Below are positions 19,865 through 32,190 of a DNA stretch of 64,000 nt, piece by piece. Below the pieces are notes generated by a model, which was given only the letters and a program-made list of their open reading frames with translations, was not told where the DNA came from and made no database searches. The translations under genes were made by a program, and so were the position numbers. Source of the stretch: Cocos nucifera (lineage: Eukaryota; Streptophyta; Magnoliopsida; Arecales; Arecaceae); the NCBI GenBank assembly GCA_006176705.1, contig QRFJ01004297.1, positions 62,001 to 126,000 of the forward strand. The letters are read 5' to 3'. How positions within the stretch are numbered: the stretch's first letter is position 1; each line of letters begins with the position of its first letter.

Positions 19865-21369
19865 ATTTTTCTCAGGATGGAAGGTTTGGATGCATGATTT
19901 GCTGATCCATCTTGGTGGAAAGGTCGAGGTATATGATGATAGATAAGATAGGAAGTGCTAGAGTGCTGCGGTAGCACTTCTCTGGAGATGCAGGACTGAG
20001 AGAGGCTTGGTGGTGCAGTAGTCAAGAAAGGTATCTCAGCAGAGTGCATCAGGGTTCTCTAGAAAGATGGGCAGTATGGGGCTATTTAACGATTGAAGAG
20101 AGGTTTCCTAAGGGGTAATGGTCGAAGGAATACTGAAGAAGTGGCTATGCATCTTTCGATGGCAAGAAGGTGGGGAAGTAATCGGGGATGTATTCAGTAG
20201 TTCGACCAGAACATGAATTTACAAAGCCTTTAAGATGATGGAGATGAATGATCCATGGAGGTCCAACAGATCAGGACTGGACGGTGGATCAGGTTTTTTC
20301 TACAGGAGCACCAGAAAGAGTCACGCTTCAGGTGGAGGATGGTTATGGGCAACAAGATAGGATTCGAATACCTAGAGGAGGTAGTGTCGAGATGAGATAG
20401 GAAGCGCTAGAGTATTGTAGTAGTGCTTTCCTAGAGGCACGGGACTGAGAGAGGCTCGACAGTGCAATAGTCGAGGGAGGTATCTCAATAGAGAGTGTTA
20501 GGAGGCATCTCAAGAAAATCGAGAGTAGGTTTCAAGAAGAATCAGAGAGTCTTAGGAGCCTCAGGATAAGATAGGTGGGTTTGAGCTACAGTTCCTTCGA
20601 ATGCAACTAAAGTGATGGTTAGTGCAGGGGCAAAAGAGGAGAAGGCTAGGATTTAATTTTCTAGGATTCAATTGCTGGATTCAAATGAGTTGGATGAGCT
20701 CTTGAATTTTAGAGGTGCCCATAGGTTTCGAAGTTATTCGAGACAACTTTGAAGAGGGTCACGAAGTGTGGAGCGTTCGAAGGAACAGCGATAGTATTCA
20801 AGGTGCAGCGGTAGGCTCAATAGTGCAGCATTGAGTGGTTGGCCTTGAGAGACTCAGTGATAGAATCAGATTCTTCAGTAGCATCAGATGGACTTTGGGT
20901 ATAGGTGGAGCTCTACAGTGGTGGCTTCACTAGTGGAGAAAAAATTTGACATGAATTCAGAGTGGAGGAGTATAGAAAGACCAATATCCTAGCACCAACA
21001 TTGATGATGCATAGTTTCAGGTGGAGCGGTGTGTGCAGGTAGATAGGCATAGCTCTAAGGAGATCGTGTTAGGTGGTACAACATGTACTGGTATAGGAAT
21101 GCTGTAGGTTCTCTAGGAAAGTCTAAAAAAAGTGATGTAGCTGCTAAGCAGAAGGGATCCTATAATTTCAAGATGGTGCGAAGAAGCAAACCAAAATCTT
21201 CAACAGTGGAGGTGGTCATCCCAAAGGCCTCGAGGATGCACAATAGTTGAAGAAGATTGGTAGAGGCGATGTTTGCATAAGGGGCTATCAAGGTGCGCAG
21301 CGATAGCAGGATCATGTAGGATGGCATTACAAAGGGGTTTGCCAAGGCTTAGGACACCAAGGTAGAGAT
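19865..21369. other. Unidentified region with a duplicated ~105-bp block
   Basis: The base composition is richer in G than its surroundings. The block at 19941-20048 (GATAGGAAGTGCTAGAGT to about AGAGTGCATCA) is repeated with changes at 20398-20510. I recognise no protein on either strand. The right end (ACACCAAGGTAGAGA, 21355-21369) looks like the polypurine tract of the Tork-like family and abuts LTR F, so at least the right part may be interior of an F-type element without coding capacity. Confidence 0.5.
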
Positions 21370-22318
21370 TGTAGGGATTGGTGGAGCTTCCAAGCCTTGG
21401 AAGGCCATGGAAGGAGTTAGGATGTTGACTCTAGGAGACTAGGATAGGTGTGGTCCTAGGGCTAGGATAGGAGTTATCCTAGGATGGAGGCAGTGTGTAG
21501 CCCTCCACGAACTTCAGGTTTAGGTGTTGAGGATCTTGAGGGGCTTGGTTGGTGCTTTAGAGATCTGGAACATAAGATAGAGCAAGAAATCAAAGCCAAG
21601 AACTAAAGCTTGTAGAGAAGGAGCTTTTCTATAGGTTAGCCAACTCAGTCTGAAACTAGGTCGGCTAAGTCTTAGTGGACAGGCAAAATAGAGAGGTGCC
21701 CATTCGGGACTGTAAGCACCACATACAACTAGGTTAACTTAGTTTGAAACTGAGCCGACCTAGTCTTAGGTTAGCCGACTCAGTGTCGAGACTGTGCCGG
21801 CTCAATACACAGGCATAGTTATGCGAAGGATCTATTTGGGACTAGGATAGGGACTTATCCTAGGGGTCTTAAGGCCTGGTCTGAGAGGTCTTTAGGGGGC
21901 TAACTCATATATGGATTGGGTTTAGATCCAGAGAATGAGAGCATGGGAGACATAGGTGTACATGGGCTAGTGAGTGCTTTTATGTATTGGGTTAGCTAGG
22001 AGAGTTTTTGATCAGGCCTAATGGCTATGTATAAATACATAGGTTGTATTAAAATTTTTAGAGGAGCAATCAATACAGATCTTTTCTCCTTCAATCTCTC
22101 TTTTTTCTTCTCTCTAGTGTTATTGTCCTAGGTTCTTGAAGTAGCCCTAGAGAGAGGGAGCACCTCCCTCAAGCCCTAGGAGGGAGGCACCCTAGGATAG
22201 ATCTAGGTGGTGGATCTATGGTATGCTACCTTAGAGAACGTTGAAGGTCTCTCCATATTCATGCTAAAGATCCTGGGTTTTTTGCAATATTGTGTTAGAG
22301 CAGTACCATGGGACAATA
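21370..22318 (+). repeat. Lone Tork-like LTR (F)
   Basis: It begins TGTAGGGATTGG after a purine tract and ends ACAATA (CA to TA) two bases before a primer site. At about 21630-21810 it carries the same type of GCCGGCTCAGTCTGAAACTG repeats as the LTRs of A and D, though the rest differs, so it is a related family. TATA box TATAAATA is at 22030-22037, followed by a pyrimidine-rich segment (22080-22120). No partner LTR is present in the window. Confidence 0.78.
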
Positions 22319-22320
22319 AT

Positions 22321-22332
22321 TGGTATTAGAGC
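22321..22332 (+). promoter_or_regulatory. Primer-binding site after LTR F
   Basis: TGGTATTAGAGC shows one C-to-T change from the tRNA-Met complement. Confidence 0.8.
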
Positions 22333-22497
22333 TAGGTGATGCCATGGTGACGTCACAACATATTCTAGAACCAAATCGATCCTTGCCCTAGGATCCAAAC
22401 TAGTCCTAGACTCATGGAGCTAACACCATGGCTCCATAGTTGACCTTCCAAGGCTTGGAAGCACCACACTTGAGCCTACAATACTAACTCAAGCTTT
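22333..22497 (+). other. Truncated leader of F
   Basis: The sequence is short and non-coding. It ends where an RNase H frame of a different lineage begins at about 22498, so the rest of F has been deleted or replaced. Confidence 0.5.
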
Positions 22498-22964
22498 ATG
22501 TCTGATGTTAATGATAGAAAGTCTATATCAAGATGTGTATTCTTATGTAATGGTGGATTGATTAATTAGAAGAGTTCCAAGCAACCAATCATTCCGGACT
22601 TTATTATGGAAGCTGAATATATTGTTGCCTCTGAAGCTACAAAGAAAGTCTTTTGAATCAAAAAATTCATTGCAAAACTTGATGTCATGTCATGAGATGC
22701 CATCATGCTATACTACAATAATAACGATGCCATAGCTCCTACTAAGGAGCCCAGCTCTTATCAAAAGTCCAAGCATATTGAGTGGTGGTTTTATATCATA
22801 TAAGATTATCTCAAAAAGAAATATATTGAGGTGCAGAGAGTAGACACCATGGACAATGTGGCAGACCTACTGACTAAGCCGCTTAAATAGTAGAAGACTA
22901 TAGCCCACTTTGAGAAGATGGTGCTTAGGTATATGGTGGATTCGCTTTAGTGTAAGTGGAAGAT
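22498..22964 (+). pseudogene. Angela-like copia RNase H remnant
   Basis: One frame from about 22500 reads NDRKSISRCVFLCNGGLIN, then TAG for the usual Trp, KSSKQPI, IMEAEYIVASEATKKVF (Glu), LYYNNNDAIAPTKEPSSYQKSKHIE, and TMDNVADLLTKPLK near the end. The third Asp of the active site (YCDN) has become Asn. Several TAG/TAA/TGA stops interrupt it. A purine tract GTAAGTGGAAGAT (22952-22964) then abuts the LTR at 22965, so this is the 3' end of an element whose GAG, PR, INT and RT are not adjacent. Confidence 0.82.
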
Positions 22965-23800
22965 TGTTAGATGTATGCCCTAGAAGCCAATCTAGCTGAT
23001 ATATTTATTCTTTCTAAGATATAGTTTTATACTTGATCTTTTTACTTATTAATAAAATTGGGTAGTTTACTTCTACTAATGTTGTGTATGTTTTCATGAA
23101 ACATCTAATGAATTAATAAGATAATGATACATATTCTCAAGAGTTGAGAATTTAATGTATGTGTTATTGGTAATTAATTTTTAAATTACTTTCGATCAAT
23201 AGATAATCATAGGGATGGTGATTGATCAAGTGAGATTGGTGTAGGGATCACTTTTCTTTAGATAGACAAGTCTCAAGTCGAATGTGTGGGGACACTGGAG
23301 CGAGAATGCAAGTAGTTGTTAGAAAATAAGTGTACCAAGTGTGACCAATAGAGAAGTCATTTGGATGTCCTCTTACTTGTCAGTGACTTTCTCGATGCTA
23401 TAGCATTATGACTGATTTTCGAACCTACGGTACCTCGGCTATTCATAAGGAGGTTACTCTAGTTGGTCTATACATATACTTGGTCCATAGCCATATAGAT
23501 CCTTAAAGTGCATATTGGCTATAGTAAGTTTATTATGGGAGAAATGTGTGCACCTAGATGGGATCTATCGATCTTGGTAGATAAGGTGTAGTCCTATATG
23601 ATTTATGAGACTAGGTTCTGAAGATCATGGCCATAGCAGTATGAATGATGGAAAAGGGCTTCCATAAGATTTCACATTATAAACTCAAGTTGAATAAATC
23701 ATATATATGGCAGATGATGGGTTTTGATGAGTTTTTCATAACCTCCATTTTGTTGGGACTCATGATAGAAGAACTGTATTATACAGTAACTATATCTAAG
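22965..23800 (+). repeat. Angela-like LTR G1, left half
   Basis: It begins TGTTAGATGTATGCCC after the purine tract. The first part matches 40466 onward (LTR of element E) at a moderate level. It is interrupted after CTAAG by element C and resumes at 34692. Confidence 0.85.
23796..23800. repeat. Target-site duplication of element C (left)
   Basis: CTAAG is repeated exactly at 34687-34691. Confidence 0.93.
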
Positions 23801-26291
23801 TGAAGGAAATAGATCTAGGATTTCATGATCAGATTTTGAATTTTTTTCAAAAATGTAGTGAAAGAGATGAACTAATCATATTAATTCATAAATAATATAT
23901 GAAAGAGCCCTAGATCTAGGATCCTATTACATGATTTAAGCATGCCATTAAATCTGAAAATGAAAACAAGAAAGGATGATGTTGATCAAATTAACATCAA
24001 AGCAGTACTAGATTAAATCTAGATAATAGAAAGAAGATTGTATCACCTTTATCTTTGCAAGTTGGATTCCTTAACTTGTTGATTTGAGGCTGATGTCCTC
24101 GCTCCAAGCCATATACTTGTCTAGCCTCTACAGGTTGTCCACATAAGGTCTCGATGCAAGATCCGAAGTCCGATGATAGAAAATCAGCACAGCATGCTAG
24201 TACTATGCTGATCCTTCTTCAATAGCTGATCTAGAATGTCTTTCTTGAATTCTTGGATCCTCCAATATTTAGAAGAGAAGAAAGAGGATTTATGAAAAAG
24301 AGACACCTCTCAAAAACTTACAAAAAGAGGAGGAAGGGATCAAGAAAAAACTTGGAGAAGAACCTTTTCTTCTCCCTTCTTTTTCTCTCACCAGGACAAA
24401 TGGATTGTGTCTCAATGAAGCACCGTGCCCAGATCTTTTTTGCTCCTAAGCTTCTCACATCCCAAACCTCTCTCTCAAATCTAAAATTTGTAGAAAACTC
24501 ATGCCCTAACTCCTTTTAAATAAAGAGTTATGATAGAGTCCTTGTCTAGGTCAAATACCTAGAAAGGCAGGTCCAAATTGAGCTAGGATTAGGGCACCAA
24601 ACTCTTGGGCATTCTATCCTTATTTTTTTTTGTGGACTCTAGGAAATATGTGAAAACAGGTATTATATTTCTCACAAAAAAATCAGAGGGAAATCAAGTG
24701 ATTTGGTCCTCAAAGAAATAAGGAAATATAATGTGTCAAACTTTATCCAATGAGACCTAGGTTAAAATAACTTGTTTGTTTTGACCTATTCCACAACTAA
24801 TTTCTATCTAAAATGATGGGAGACATAAAAAGGGAATGGATACTCTCTAGAAATAAAATTTTCCAAGAAAATTCTAAGGGAATTAGTGTGGGGGGGCATG
24901 AAAATCAAGGTGGTTCAAGATGGAGAAATCCTGGTCGTACTAGGACTTCTAGTTTTGACTTGGTCCAACTTATTATTTGAACCCAATTAAATCAAAACTA
25001 AAATAATCCAATTAGAGATAATCTTAGTCTAAATAAGATTCCAATTAAATTATATTATATTAAATTTAAATCTAATTTAATTTTTAATCAAATTAAAAAT
25101 TGGGTGCATATAAGTCCTAATTGAACAGGGACTTGTTCTCCCTTGCAATTAACTCATCCAATAAACCAATTAGACTTGATCCAATCAAGTCCAAATCAAA
25201 TATAATTAAAATATATTTAATTAGACTTAATCTTAGTCCTATAGTTTAATCAAATTAAGCTAATTAGTAATCTTATTACTAATCGACCCTCCTGCAATAC
25301 TTGCATTAGGTCAAACATCAATCGTATTGATTGTTTAACCTTAGAATGATTCTAAATTATTGATCAACCATCCGATCAGATTGAGATATCTTATATGTAT
25401 GATTCTATAGATTTGAACCTAAGTCGGTAGCATAGAAGTAAATTTTTATACCAATTAAAGTAACCATCTAGCAATGATATCCGACGGTCGGATAGGTCGA
25501 ATGTGTAAAGCAACACTCTTAGAACTCATATGGATATAGTTTCTATATAATTCATTTTCTTGACCATAATGCTCATAGGATGACTTAGAGTTTAACTATC
25601 AATCTTGATCAGGTCATCTACATTATATTTTAAAATACTAAATCCATCTCATGGATTATCCTGGCCAAGGTTTTGCTAAATTGAAATATAGTAAAGCATT
25701 TTCTCCAAACCCTTGGAGTAATCAATCCCATTTTGATCACACACTGACTTCACATATACTTAACTATGCCTAGAAACCTTCCATTACTGAATTAAAAATT
25801 TAGGTAGTCTGACACCAAAGCACAGTGAGTTACTTGTAAGCTATCGTGGTGATCTCAGGTCTAAGGGATACTTATACTCATATCCCATTAGAGCAATTCT
25901 TGATAGTAAAAAACTTTGGAGTTAGTCATCTTCGGTGATAATGTACCCTTACATCTTACATGTATGCCATACCAGTGTCTCCACACTCCTTAGTTAAGAG
26001 GAGAATCAACTTATATGGCATACAGCAACTTATACTCGATAAACATTGTCGTCCTGATTAACAATATATCATTTGACCAGGAATAATTTAAGGATTAATC
26101 GATAAATCCTCTCTTTATCGAAACTAAATAGTCCTAAAAACTTCATCATAATAAATGAAGTTCATTAGAAAATGGAGACTTTATGATGAAAAAGCCAGAA
26201 TATTATTTTATTAATAATAAATTATTTATAAATATAAAATAGTATAATCATCAATAGGCTGATGATTAGCTTTGGGACATAATTCTCAACA
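23801..26291 (-). repeat. 3' LTR of element C
   Basis: In element sense it starts TGTTGAGAATTATGTCCC (at 26291) and ends TTCCTTCA at 23801, 2491 bp. A purine tract (complement of 26292-26306) precedes it in element sense. A plus-strand frame at 24253-24519 lies antisense within it and has a counterpart in the other LTR. Confidence 0.93.
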
Positions 26292-26306
26292 ACTCCCACT
26301 TATCCT
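26292..26306 (-). promoter_or_regulatory. Polypurine tract of element C
   Basis: Read on the minus strand it is AGGATAAGTGGGAGT, directly before the 3' LTR. Confidence 0.8.
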
Positions 26307-26930
26307 AAGCCACTCGGTATAGTATCTAATATCCATCTTCTACTTGTGGTTGTCAAACTTCTTTACCACTAGGGCTTTAGTGAAGGGATTGGCCAGGTTC
26401 TCCTTTCCATCGATCTTCTAAAGGTCGACATCATCTCGATCCATGATCTCTTAGATCAGGTGGTAGTGGTATAGTATGTGCTTCGTCTACTGATGTGCTT
26501 TTGATTCCTTCACCTAAGCAATAGCACCAGTGCTATCGTAGTAGAGCAAAACTGGACTATCAAGGAAGGGTGCTACTTCAAGCTCGGTGATGAACTTTTC
26601 TCAGCCACACAACTTCTTTCATGACATTTGATGCTGCGATGTGCTCCATTTCATAAATAGAGTTTGCCATAGTATGTTGCTTGAAACTCTTCCAGTAGAT
26701 GGCTCCATCATTTAGTGTAAAGATATAATCTGACATACTTCTGCTGTCATCATGGTTAGTTAAAAGCTAGAGTCCATAAACCCTACTAGTTTTAAATCTG
26801 ATTCACCATAGATCAACCATTGGTTCTTAATATTTCTCAAATACTTAAGAATGATTTTTACCACCTTTCAGTGGTTCTCTCCTGGATCAGATTGTATCTA
26901 CTCACTACTCCTATTGAGTATAACATATCT
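26307..26930 (-). pseudogene. Element C RNase H, broken
   Basis: On the minus strand the text runs from the connection (SRYNLIQERT region, stops) through FTLNDGAIYWKSFKQHTM, EMEHIAASNVMKEVVWL, a frameshift, LLYYDSTGAIA then TAG, KAHQ-TAG-TKHI, EIMDRDDVDL and ENLANPFTKALVVKKF. The YCDS Cys is Tyr but the Asp is kept. Gln codons have become TAG at least three times. It ends about 20 bases before the purine tract. Confidence 0.82.
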
Positions 26931-28020
26931 GGTCATATACATATCATGGCATACATGATAGATCCTATTATTGAAGCATATGGAACTTTACTCATGCGCT
27001 CTCTCTCTTCAAGAGTTGTCAGATAATTCTTCTTAAAAAAAGAAATTTCTTGGCCTATGAGAAGATAGCCCTTCTTAAAATTCTCCATGCTAAACCTCTT
27101 CAATACAGTTTCTATATACATGGACTAGGATAACCCAAGCATCCTCTTAGATCTATCACTATAGATCTTCATCCCTAGGATGTAGGATGCTTCACCTAAG
27201 TCCTTCGTGGAAAATTGAGATGACAACCATACTTTTATTTCTTACAGTGCGGGGATGTCATTCTTGATTAAGAAAATGTCATCCATGTATAAGACAATAA
27301 ATACCACTACCAGACCATTTGTCCATTTGTAAATGCAGAATTCTTCTCCACTCTTAATGAAGCCACAAGTCTTGATTTTCTTATCAAAATGCTTGTTCCA
27401 ACTCCAAGAAGCTTGCTTTAATCCATAAATGGATCTCTGAAGCTTATACACCTTGGACTCATTTATGGATGTGAACCCCTTAGGTTGTATCATATACACC
27501 ACTTTAGTCAGCTCTCCATTCAGAAAAGCTGTCTTCACATTCATCTATCAGATCTTATAGTCCAGATAGGTAGCTATTACGAGCATTATCTGAATGAGTT
27601 TAAGCATTGCCATAGGGAAGAATGTCTTATTATAGTCAATATCATAACATTGATGATATCCCTTGACAACTTGATCGGCTTTATAGGTCTCCATCTTTCC
27701 ATCTACACCTCTCTTCCTCTTGAAGATCTACTTACATCCAATGGGTTTAACCCCTTCGAGTGGGTCAATCAATGTCCACACATCGTTGACCTTTATGAAC
27801 TCTATCTCAAATTTTATGGGCTCAAGCCATTTCTCGAAATCAGGTCTCTGCATTGCATCCATATAGGTGATCAAATTCTTATCATTCTCATCGAGTTTGA
27901 TAGGATCACCATCCTGGACTAAGAAACTATAGTATTTATCTGACTGATGTGGTACTCTACTAGATCGTCTTAATGGTGCAGGTACACTAGGCTCCAAATT
28001 TAATCTAATCAAATTTGGTT
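26931..28020 (-). pseudogene. Element C reverse transcriptase, broken
   Basis: On the minus strand: APLRRSSRVPHQSDKYYSFL and KWLEPIKFEIEFIKVNDVWT (28012-27728), a broken stretch, then MNVKTAFLNGELTKVVYMI, KLQRSIYGLKQASWSWNKHF and VLYMDDIFLIKNDIP (27544-27242), then FSTKDLGEASYILGMKIY and YIETVLKRFSMEN to about 26933. The catalytic box is YMDD, intact though Val is usual. One TAG/TAA separates each open piece. Confidence 0.9.
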
Positions 28021-28860
28021 TAGGTTCGGCTATAGGTGTCGGCTTTTCTACCTATTGAACTTCCTCAAGTTCAATCTTAGAGGCAACAGTTTCTTCACCA
28101 AGAAACTCCTTTTCTAAAAAGATTGCTTTTAGGCTGATCAACACTTTTTATTCATCAGCACGTAGAAAATATATCCTTTAGTTTGTTTGGGATGCCCTAT
28201 GAATGTGCACTTGTTAGACCTAGGTCCAAGTTTATCTATGATTAACCATTTGACGTAAGTCAGGCATACCCAGACCCTAAGATATGAAAGTACTAGATTA
28301 TGTCCTGTCCATATCTTATATGGAGTTTAATTATAGACTTACTTAGAATCCTATTTAACAGATAGCAAGCTGATTCAAATGCATATCCTTAGAAGGATAT
28401 CGGCAAGCTGGTAAAATCCATCATGGATCGGACCATGTCTAATAGAGTCTAATTTCTCCTTTCAAACATACCATTATGCTGTGGTATCCCTGGGGAAGTC
28501 CATTGAAAGAAAATCTCATTCTCTCCTAGATATGTAAGAAACTTACCAAAAAGGTATTCACCTCCTTGATTAGATTGAAGAGTTTTAATATACTTCTTAG
28601 TTTATTTTTCTACTTTATTTCAGAATCATTTGAACATTTCAAATGAATCTGACTTATGTTTCATCAGATAGACATATCCATACTTGGATAGATTATCTAT
28701 GAAAGGGATGAAGTAGAAATATCCATCTCTAGCACTTGTGCTCATAGGCCCACATACATTAGTATGTACTAGACTTAAGAGCTTAATGGCTTTCTCATCT
28801 TTTTTGGTAAAAGATGATTTGGTCATTTTTTCAAGAAGACAAGACTCACAGATTGAAAAT
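28021..28860 (-). pseudogene. Element C integrase, broken
   Basis: Read 28860 downward: CESCLLEKMTKSSF (zinc-binding end), LVHTNVCGPMSTSARDG where the first catalytic Asp is Asn, FIDNLSKYGYVYLMKHKSDSFEMFK, then IKTLQSNQGGEYLFG where the second Asp is also Asn, and PQHNGMFERRN with the Glu kept. C-terminal blocks including the VSKHAVFLEKE-type ending are present with stops. Two of three DDE residues are lost by G-to-A changes. Confidence 0.85.
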
Positions 28861-29445
28861 GATTCATAATCACTAACTTCGAGGATTCGCTCTTGAGTCA
28901 ACATGTTTATCCTATTCTTGTTAATGTAATCTAGCCTACAGTGCCATAAGTAAATATCAGACACATTATCTAGTTTATGGTGCTTGCCAGTGGAGTAGAC
29001 TATATTAATAGGTGGTGATAACATGTATATCCCATTGTTCAGATGTCCAAACAATATAGTAATACCATTTAAAATGATATTACAAAATTCTTTTTTTATT
29101 GAAATCTCATAATTATTTTTGGCTAAAAAACCTACAGAGATGATATTCAAAAAGAAACTAGGACAAAAGTGACAATCACTAAAATAATGATATGAGATCC
29201 AAATACAAGTTTTAAGATTCTTAATGCTAGAACTAGAACTAGTCTTTCATCTCCAATGTTCAGAAATCTCTCGTCTTGCTCGAATCTTCTACTGACCTGC
29301 AACTCCTGCAACGAATTGCAAATATGGTAAGGGCTACTGGTATCCAATACCCCATCAGTAATATTATAAATAGAGAAATTGCAAGGAGTTATTATATAAA
29401 TACCTTGCCCAGCAATAGCTTGCTTTTTTCTTGACTTGTTTGGAT
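28861..29445 (-). pseudogene. Element C protease and GAG-pre-integrase
   Basis: Read on the minus strand from 29347: LDTSSPYHICNSLQELQVSR carries a D-T-S in place of the D-T/S-G active site, followed by RFLNIGDERLVLVLALRILK. After a frame change, 29150-28860 reads MNIISVGFLAKNNYEISI, GHLNNGIYMLSPP and LWHCRLDYINKNRINMLTQE, the GAG-pre-integrase block with its HC ligands partly kept. Confidence 0.82.
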
Positions 29446-30255
29446 CTAGGGAGGCAATGTACTAAGGATAGTTCCTCTTCCAGTGCCCCCGCTCCTTGTA
29501 GAAGAAGCACTCCACTTGACTCTTATTGGGCTTGGATTTCTTGGTTTGGCCTTGCACAGATGTCCCAATCTGAACTTGCACCTTCTTACTCTTCTTTTCT
29601 TATTTTTCTTTTCATTCTTAAAGGGTCGAGAACTAGAAGAAGACCCTCCCACTAAGTTCACTGATTCCTTGTAGAGCTGGTGATCCTTCTCAAAGTTTTG
29701 AAGTAACCCCAGTAATCCATGATAGTTAACTTCAGTCTTTGTCATTCTATAATGAGTAAGGAATAGGAGATAAGACTTGGGCAGTGAGTTCAGTATTGCA
29801 TCTTTTTTCAACTACTTGTGCAAGAAAAAGCTGAGCTTACTCGAATGCTCCATTAGCTCAATCATATATAGTACATGATCAATGTCTGAAACTCCATCCT
29901 TCATCCTAGCATTAAAGATGGCACAACTAGTCTTGTACCTCTCAACATTATCGGGTGTGCCAAAAAACTTGTTCAACACTTGAAGCATGTCTTCTAATTG
30001 AGTTGTCTCCAACCTATGACTGAACTCATCGCTCATAGCCTCCAGCATAATATAATATATCATGCTTTGATCACTGAGCCACTTCTGATAAATATCTCTA
30101 ACTGACCCATGTGCATTTGTAGCTGGCTCCTTAGGTGCCGGATCTATCAAGATGTATAAGATCTGTTCATGCTCTAGGACAATCTTCAACTTATAGTACC
30201 AGCTATCGATGTTGGATCCCATTAGCTTATCATTATCTAATAATGATCGGAGCAA
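29446..30255 (-). pseudogene. Element C GAG, broken
   Basis: It opens on the minus strand at ATG 30255 (MLRSLLDNDKLMGSNIDSWY), with KLKIVLEHEQILYILIDPAP, AMSDEFSHRLETTQLEDML and YKTSCAIFNARMKDGVSD. A TAG before 29811 separates the second piece (SLPKSYLLFLTHYRMTK, NFEKDHQLYKESVNL). The zinc knuckle at about 29480-29530 is read in another frame as CFFYKERGHWKRNYP: second and fourth Cys are Tyr, both TGC-to-TAC. A basic KNEKKNKKRR run precedes it. Confidence 0.85.
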
Positions 30256-32177
30256 AATGAAAGTGGCAATAACTGCACCAAGAAAAAATAAAATCTAATT
30301 AGTAAATAATTTATTAAACCTAAAGATTTAAACTTTAATCAAAAGGTTCTTCTACTATTTTATTCAAATTAGTAGTCTCTACCTCTAATTCAAAAAATTA
30401 TCCTAATTTCTTAGTGGGTACCAAAATTCACATAGACTCTACACAAGCCCAACTTTAGTTGGTCAATCCATGTACATCTAATAGTAGGTTCATAACCAAT
30501 TATTTCTCGAAATAATTTTTAGTATTTTAATTTTGCTTTAGTCCTTAATCAATAAACTTTGGCCTCCACTAAAAAGGTCTGATTAGGTCCAACCATTAAC
30601 ATGACAGTACTTGATCCATCTAACCAATGAGTGATTAAGCCCAACTTTGGTTGGTTAACCTAACCACCATTCTAAGAGACGCGATCAAGAAATTATATTA
30701 TGAATGATAATTCCATTAGCTGATAAGGACCAGGCCTTTGGGCCTCTAATGATTATCCAACTAATGGACTCATTATCACCCACTTAATGGGAGGCTATGA
30801 TCTAGTTATCACCATAACTATTTCATTTTTAAGGATCTAATAATTTTAAAGGATTTAATTAATTTAATTTGAAGAGAGTCAAAGGAACTAACAAATCATG
30901 ATCCTTCCACTGACTTCATCAAGTCAGATTAAGGGAGACCATTGATAAACTGGTCTAGGAGCACCTAAATCAGTCACACTGATTTACCTAGTTGATAAGA
31001 GTCAGCTTGAATTATCAAGTGATCTGATTAAAACATAATTTCACTAAGAAGACTTGGTAAGTGAGATCGGTGAAGGGTTTGCCAAAGCTTGCCTTAGACC
31101 CCTTCAGAAATGGTTAGGTAAGCAGGTTGCCAATTAAAGACCACTGATTTGGATTGCTAGACTTACCTTAGACACCAACTGGTTAATTAGTTTCGATTGG
31201 ATTAATCTAATAGTTTATACTAGACCACATAGCCAAGAATCAAGTTGATCTTAGTTCTCATTAAAGATATAGACTTGACCAACTACAACTATTATAATTG
31301 ATCTAGAGAATCCTTGACCTAATCTATAATAACTATTGATTAGCTTTAGTCAATTCTTTAATTAAGTTTATTCTTTAATCTAATCTTAGGTCTAACCTAA
31401 TTAATGGACCTAATTCTCACTAACCCATTAACCCAAGTGTTATGATTTGTGTCTTAGGATCTTCAATTCACAATCCTAGATCCTAAACAAACAACTCTTA
31501 ATTCTTAATTAAGTTTTAGGCTGAGGGTTAGGGTTCGATATTTTGAAAATAATTTTTATGATTGTAAAATATTTTTACAATATGATTCTACCAACTAGTT
31601 TTATGTTTGATTCATAATCAATATACAAATAATAAAAATATGAATCTACTTTAGATCTAATCTAAACATATTCATGTAATTCAAGATTGAAATAATTTCA
31701 ATACTAATCTATCATAAATCATCTTATATTAAATCTAACATATTTATGATGATAAAAATCAGATTGAAATACTTTCAATAAAATCATAAAATCTCTTAGA
31801 TCTAATCTAAAATTTTATGATTAGAATTTTAAATCAGCACATACTAGGACAACCTTTTCACTGTAAGAAAAAAATCATATAGCAGGACAACCTTATAAGA
31901 TCAGTCCATATAATCTAAAATATTAATTTTTAGATTTAAATAATTTTAAATTTAATAAATTATAAATTAATCTAGATAATATCTAATAAATTTATGACTT
32001 ACATTAGATCTAAACGAACTAGGACCACCTTTATACTAAATCTTATAATAGGACAATCTTATAAATTAGTTTGTGTGATCTATTTTTTAATTTCAAATTT
32101 AAATAATAGATTATAATTTAGATCTAATCTAAATTATTAATCTAAACATGTAAAAAATTATGTAATAAAAAATCTAT
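30256..32177 (-). other. Leader of element C, no gene, with internal duplication
   Basis: About 1.9 kb lie between primer site and GAG. It includes a duplicated block (complement of 31849-31920 and 32018-32084) related to the duplicated leader block of element H, and further on a block (31040-31190) with splice-donor-like GGTAAG and CTTACC strings shared with the leaders of E, H and the Tat-like LTR. No coding frame is supported. Confidence 0.65.
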
Positions 32178-32188
32178 GCTATGTACTA
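32178..32188 (-). promoter_or_regulatory. Decayed primer-binding site of element C
   Basis: On the minus strand it reads TAGTACATAGC where TGGTATCAGAGC is expected, starting two bases after the LTR. The position is right but several bases are changed. Confidence 0.6.
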
Positions 32189-32190
32189 AT

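Noticed and set aside
29431..29674. Plus-strand frames opposite the zinc-knuckle region of element C
   Set aside because: They are shadows of the minus-strand GAG. The minus-strand reading shows recognisable copia text.
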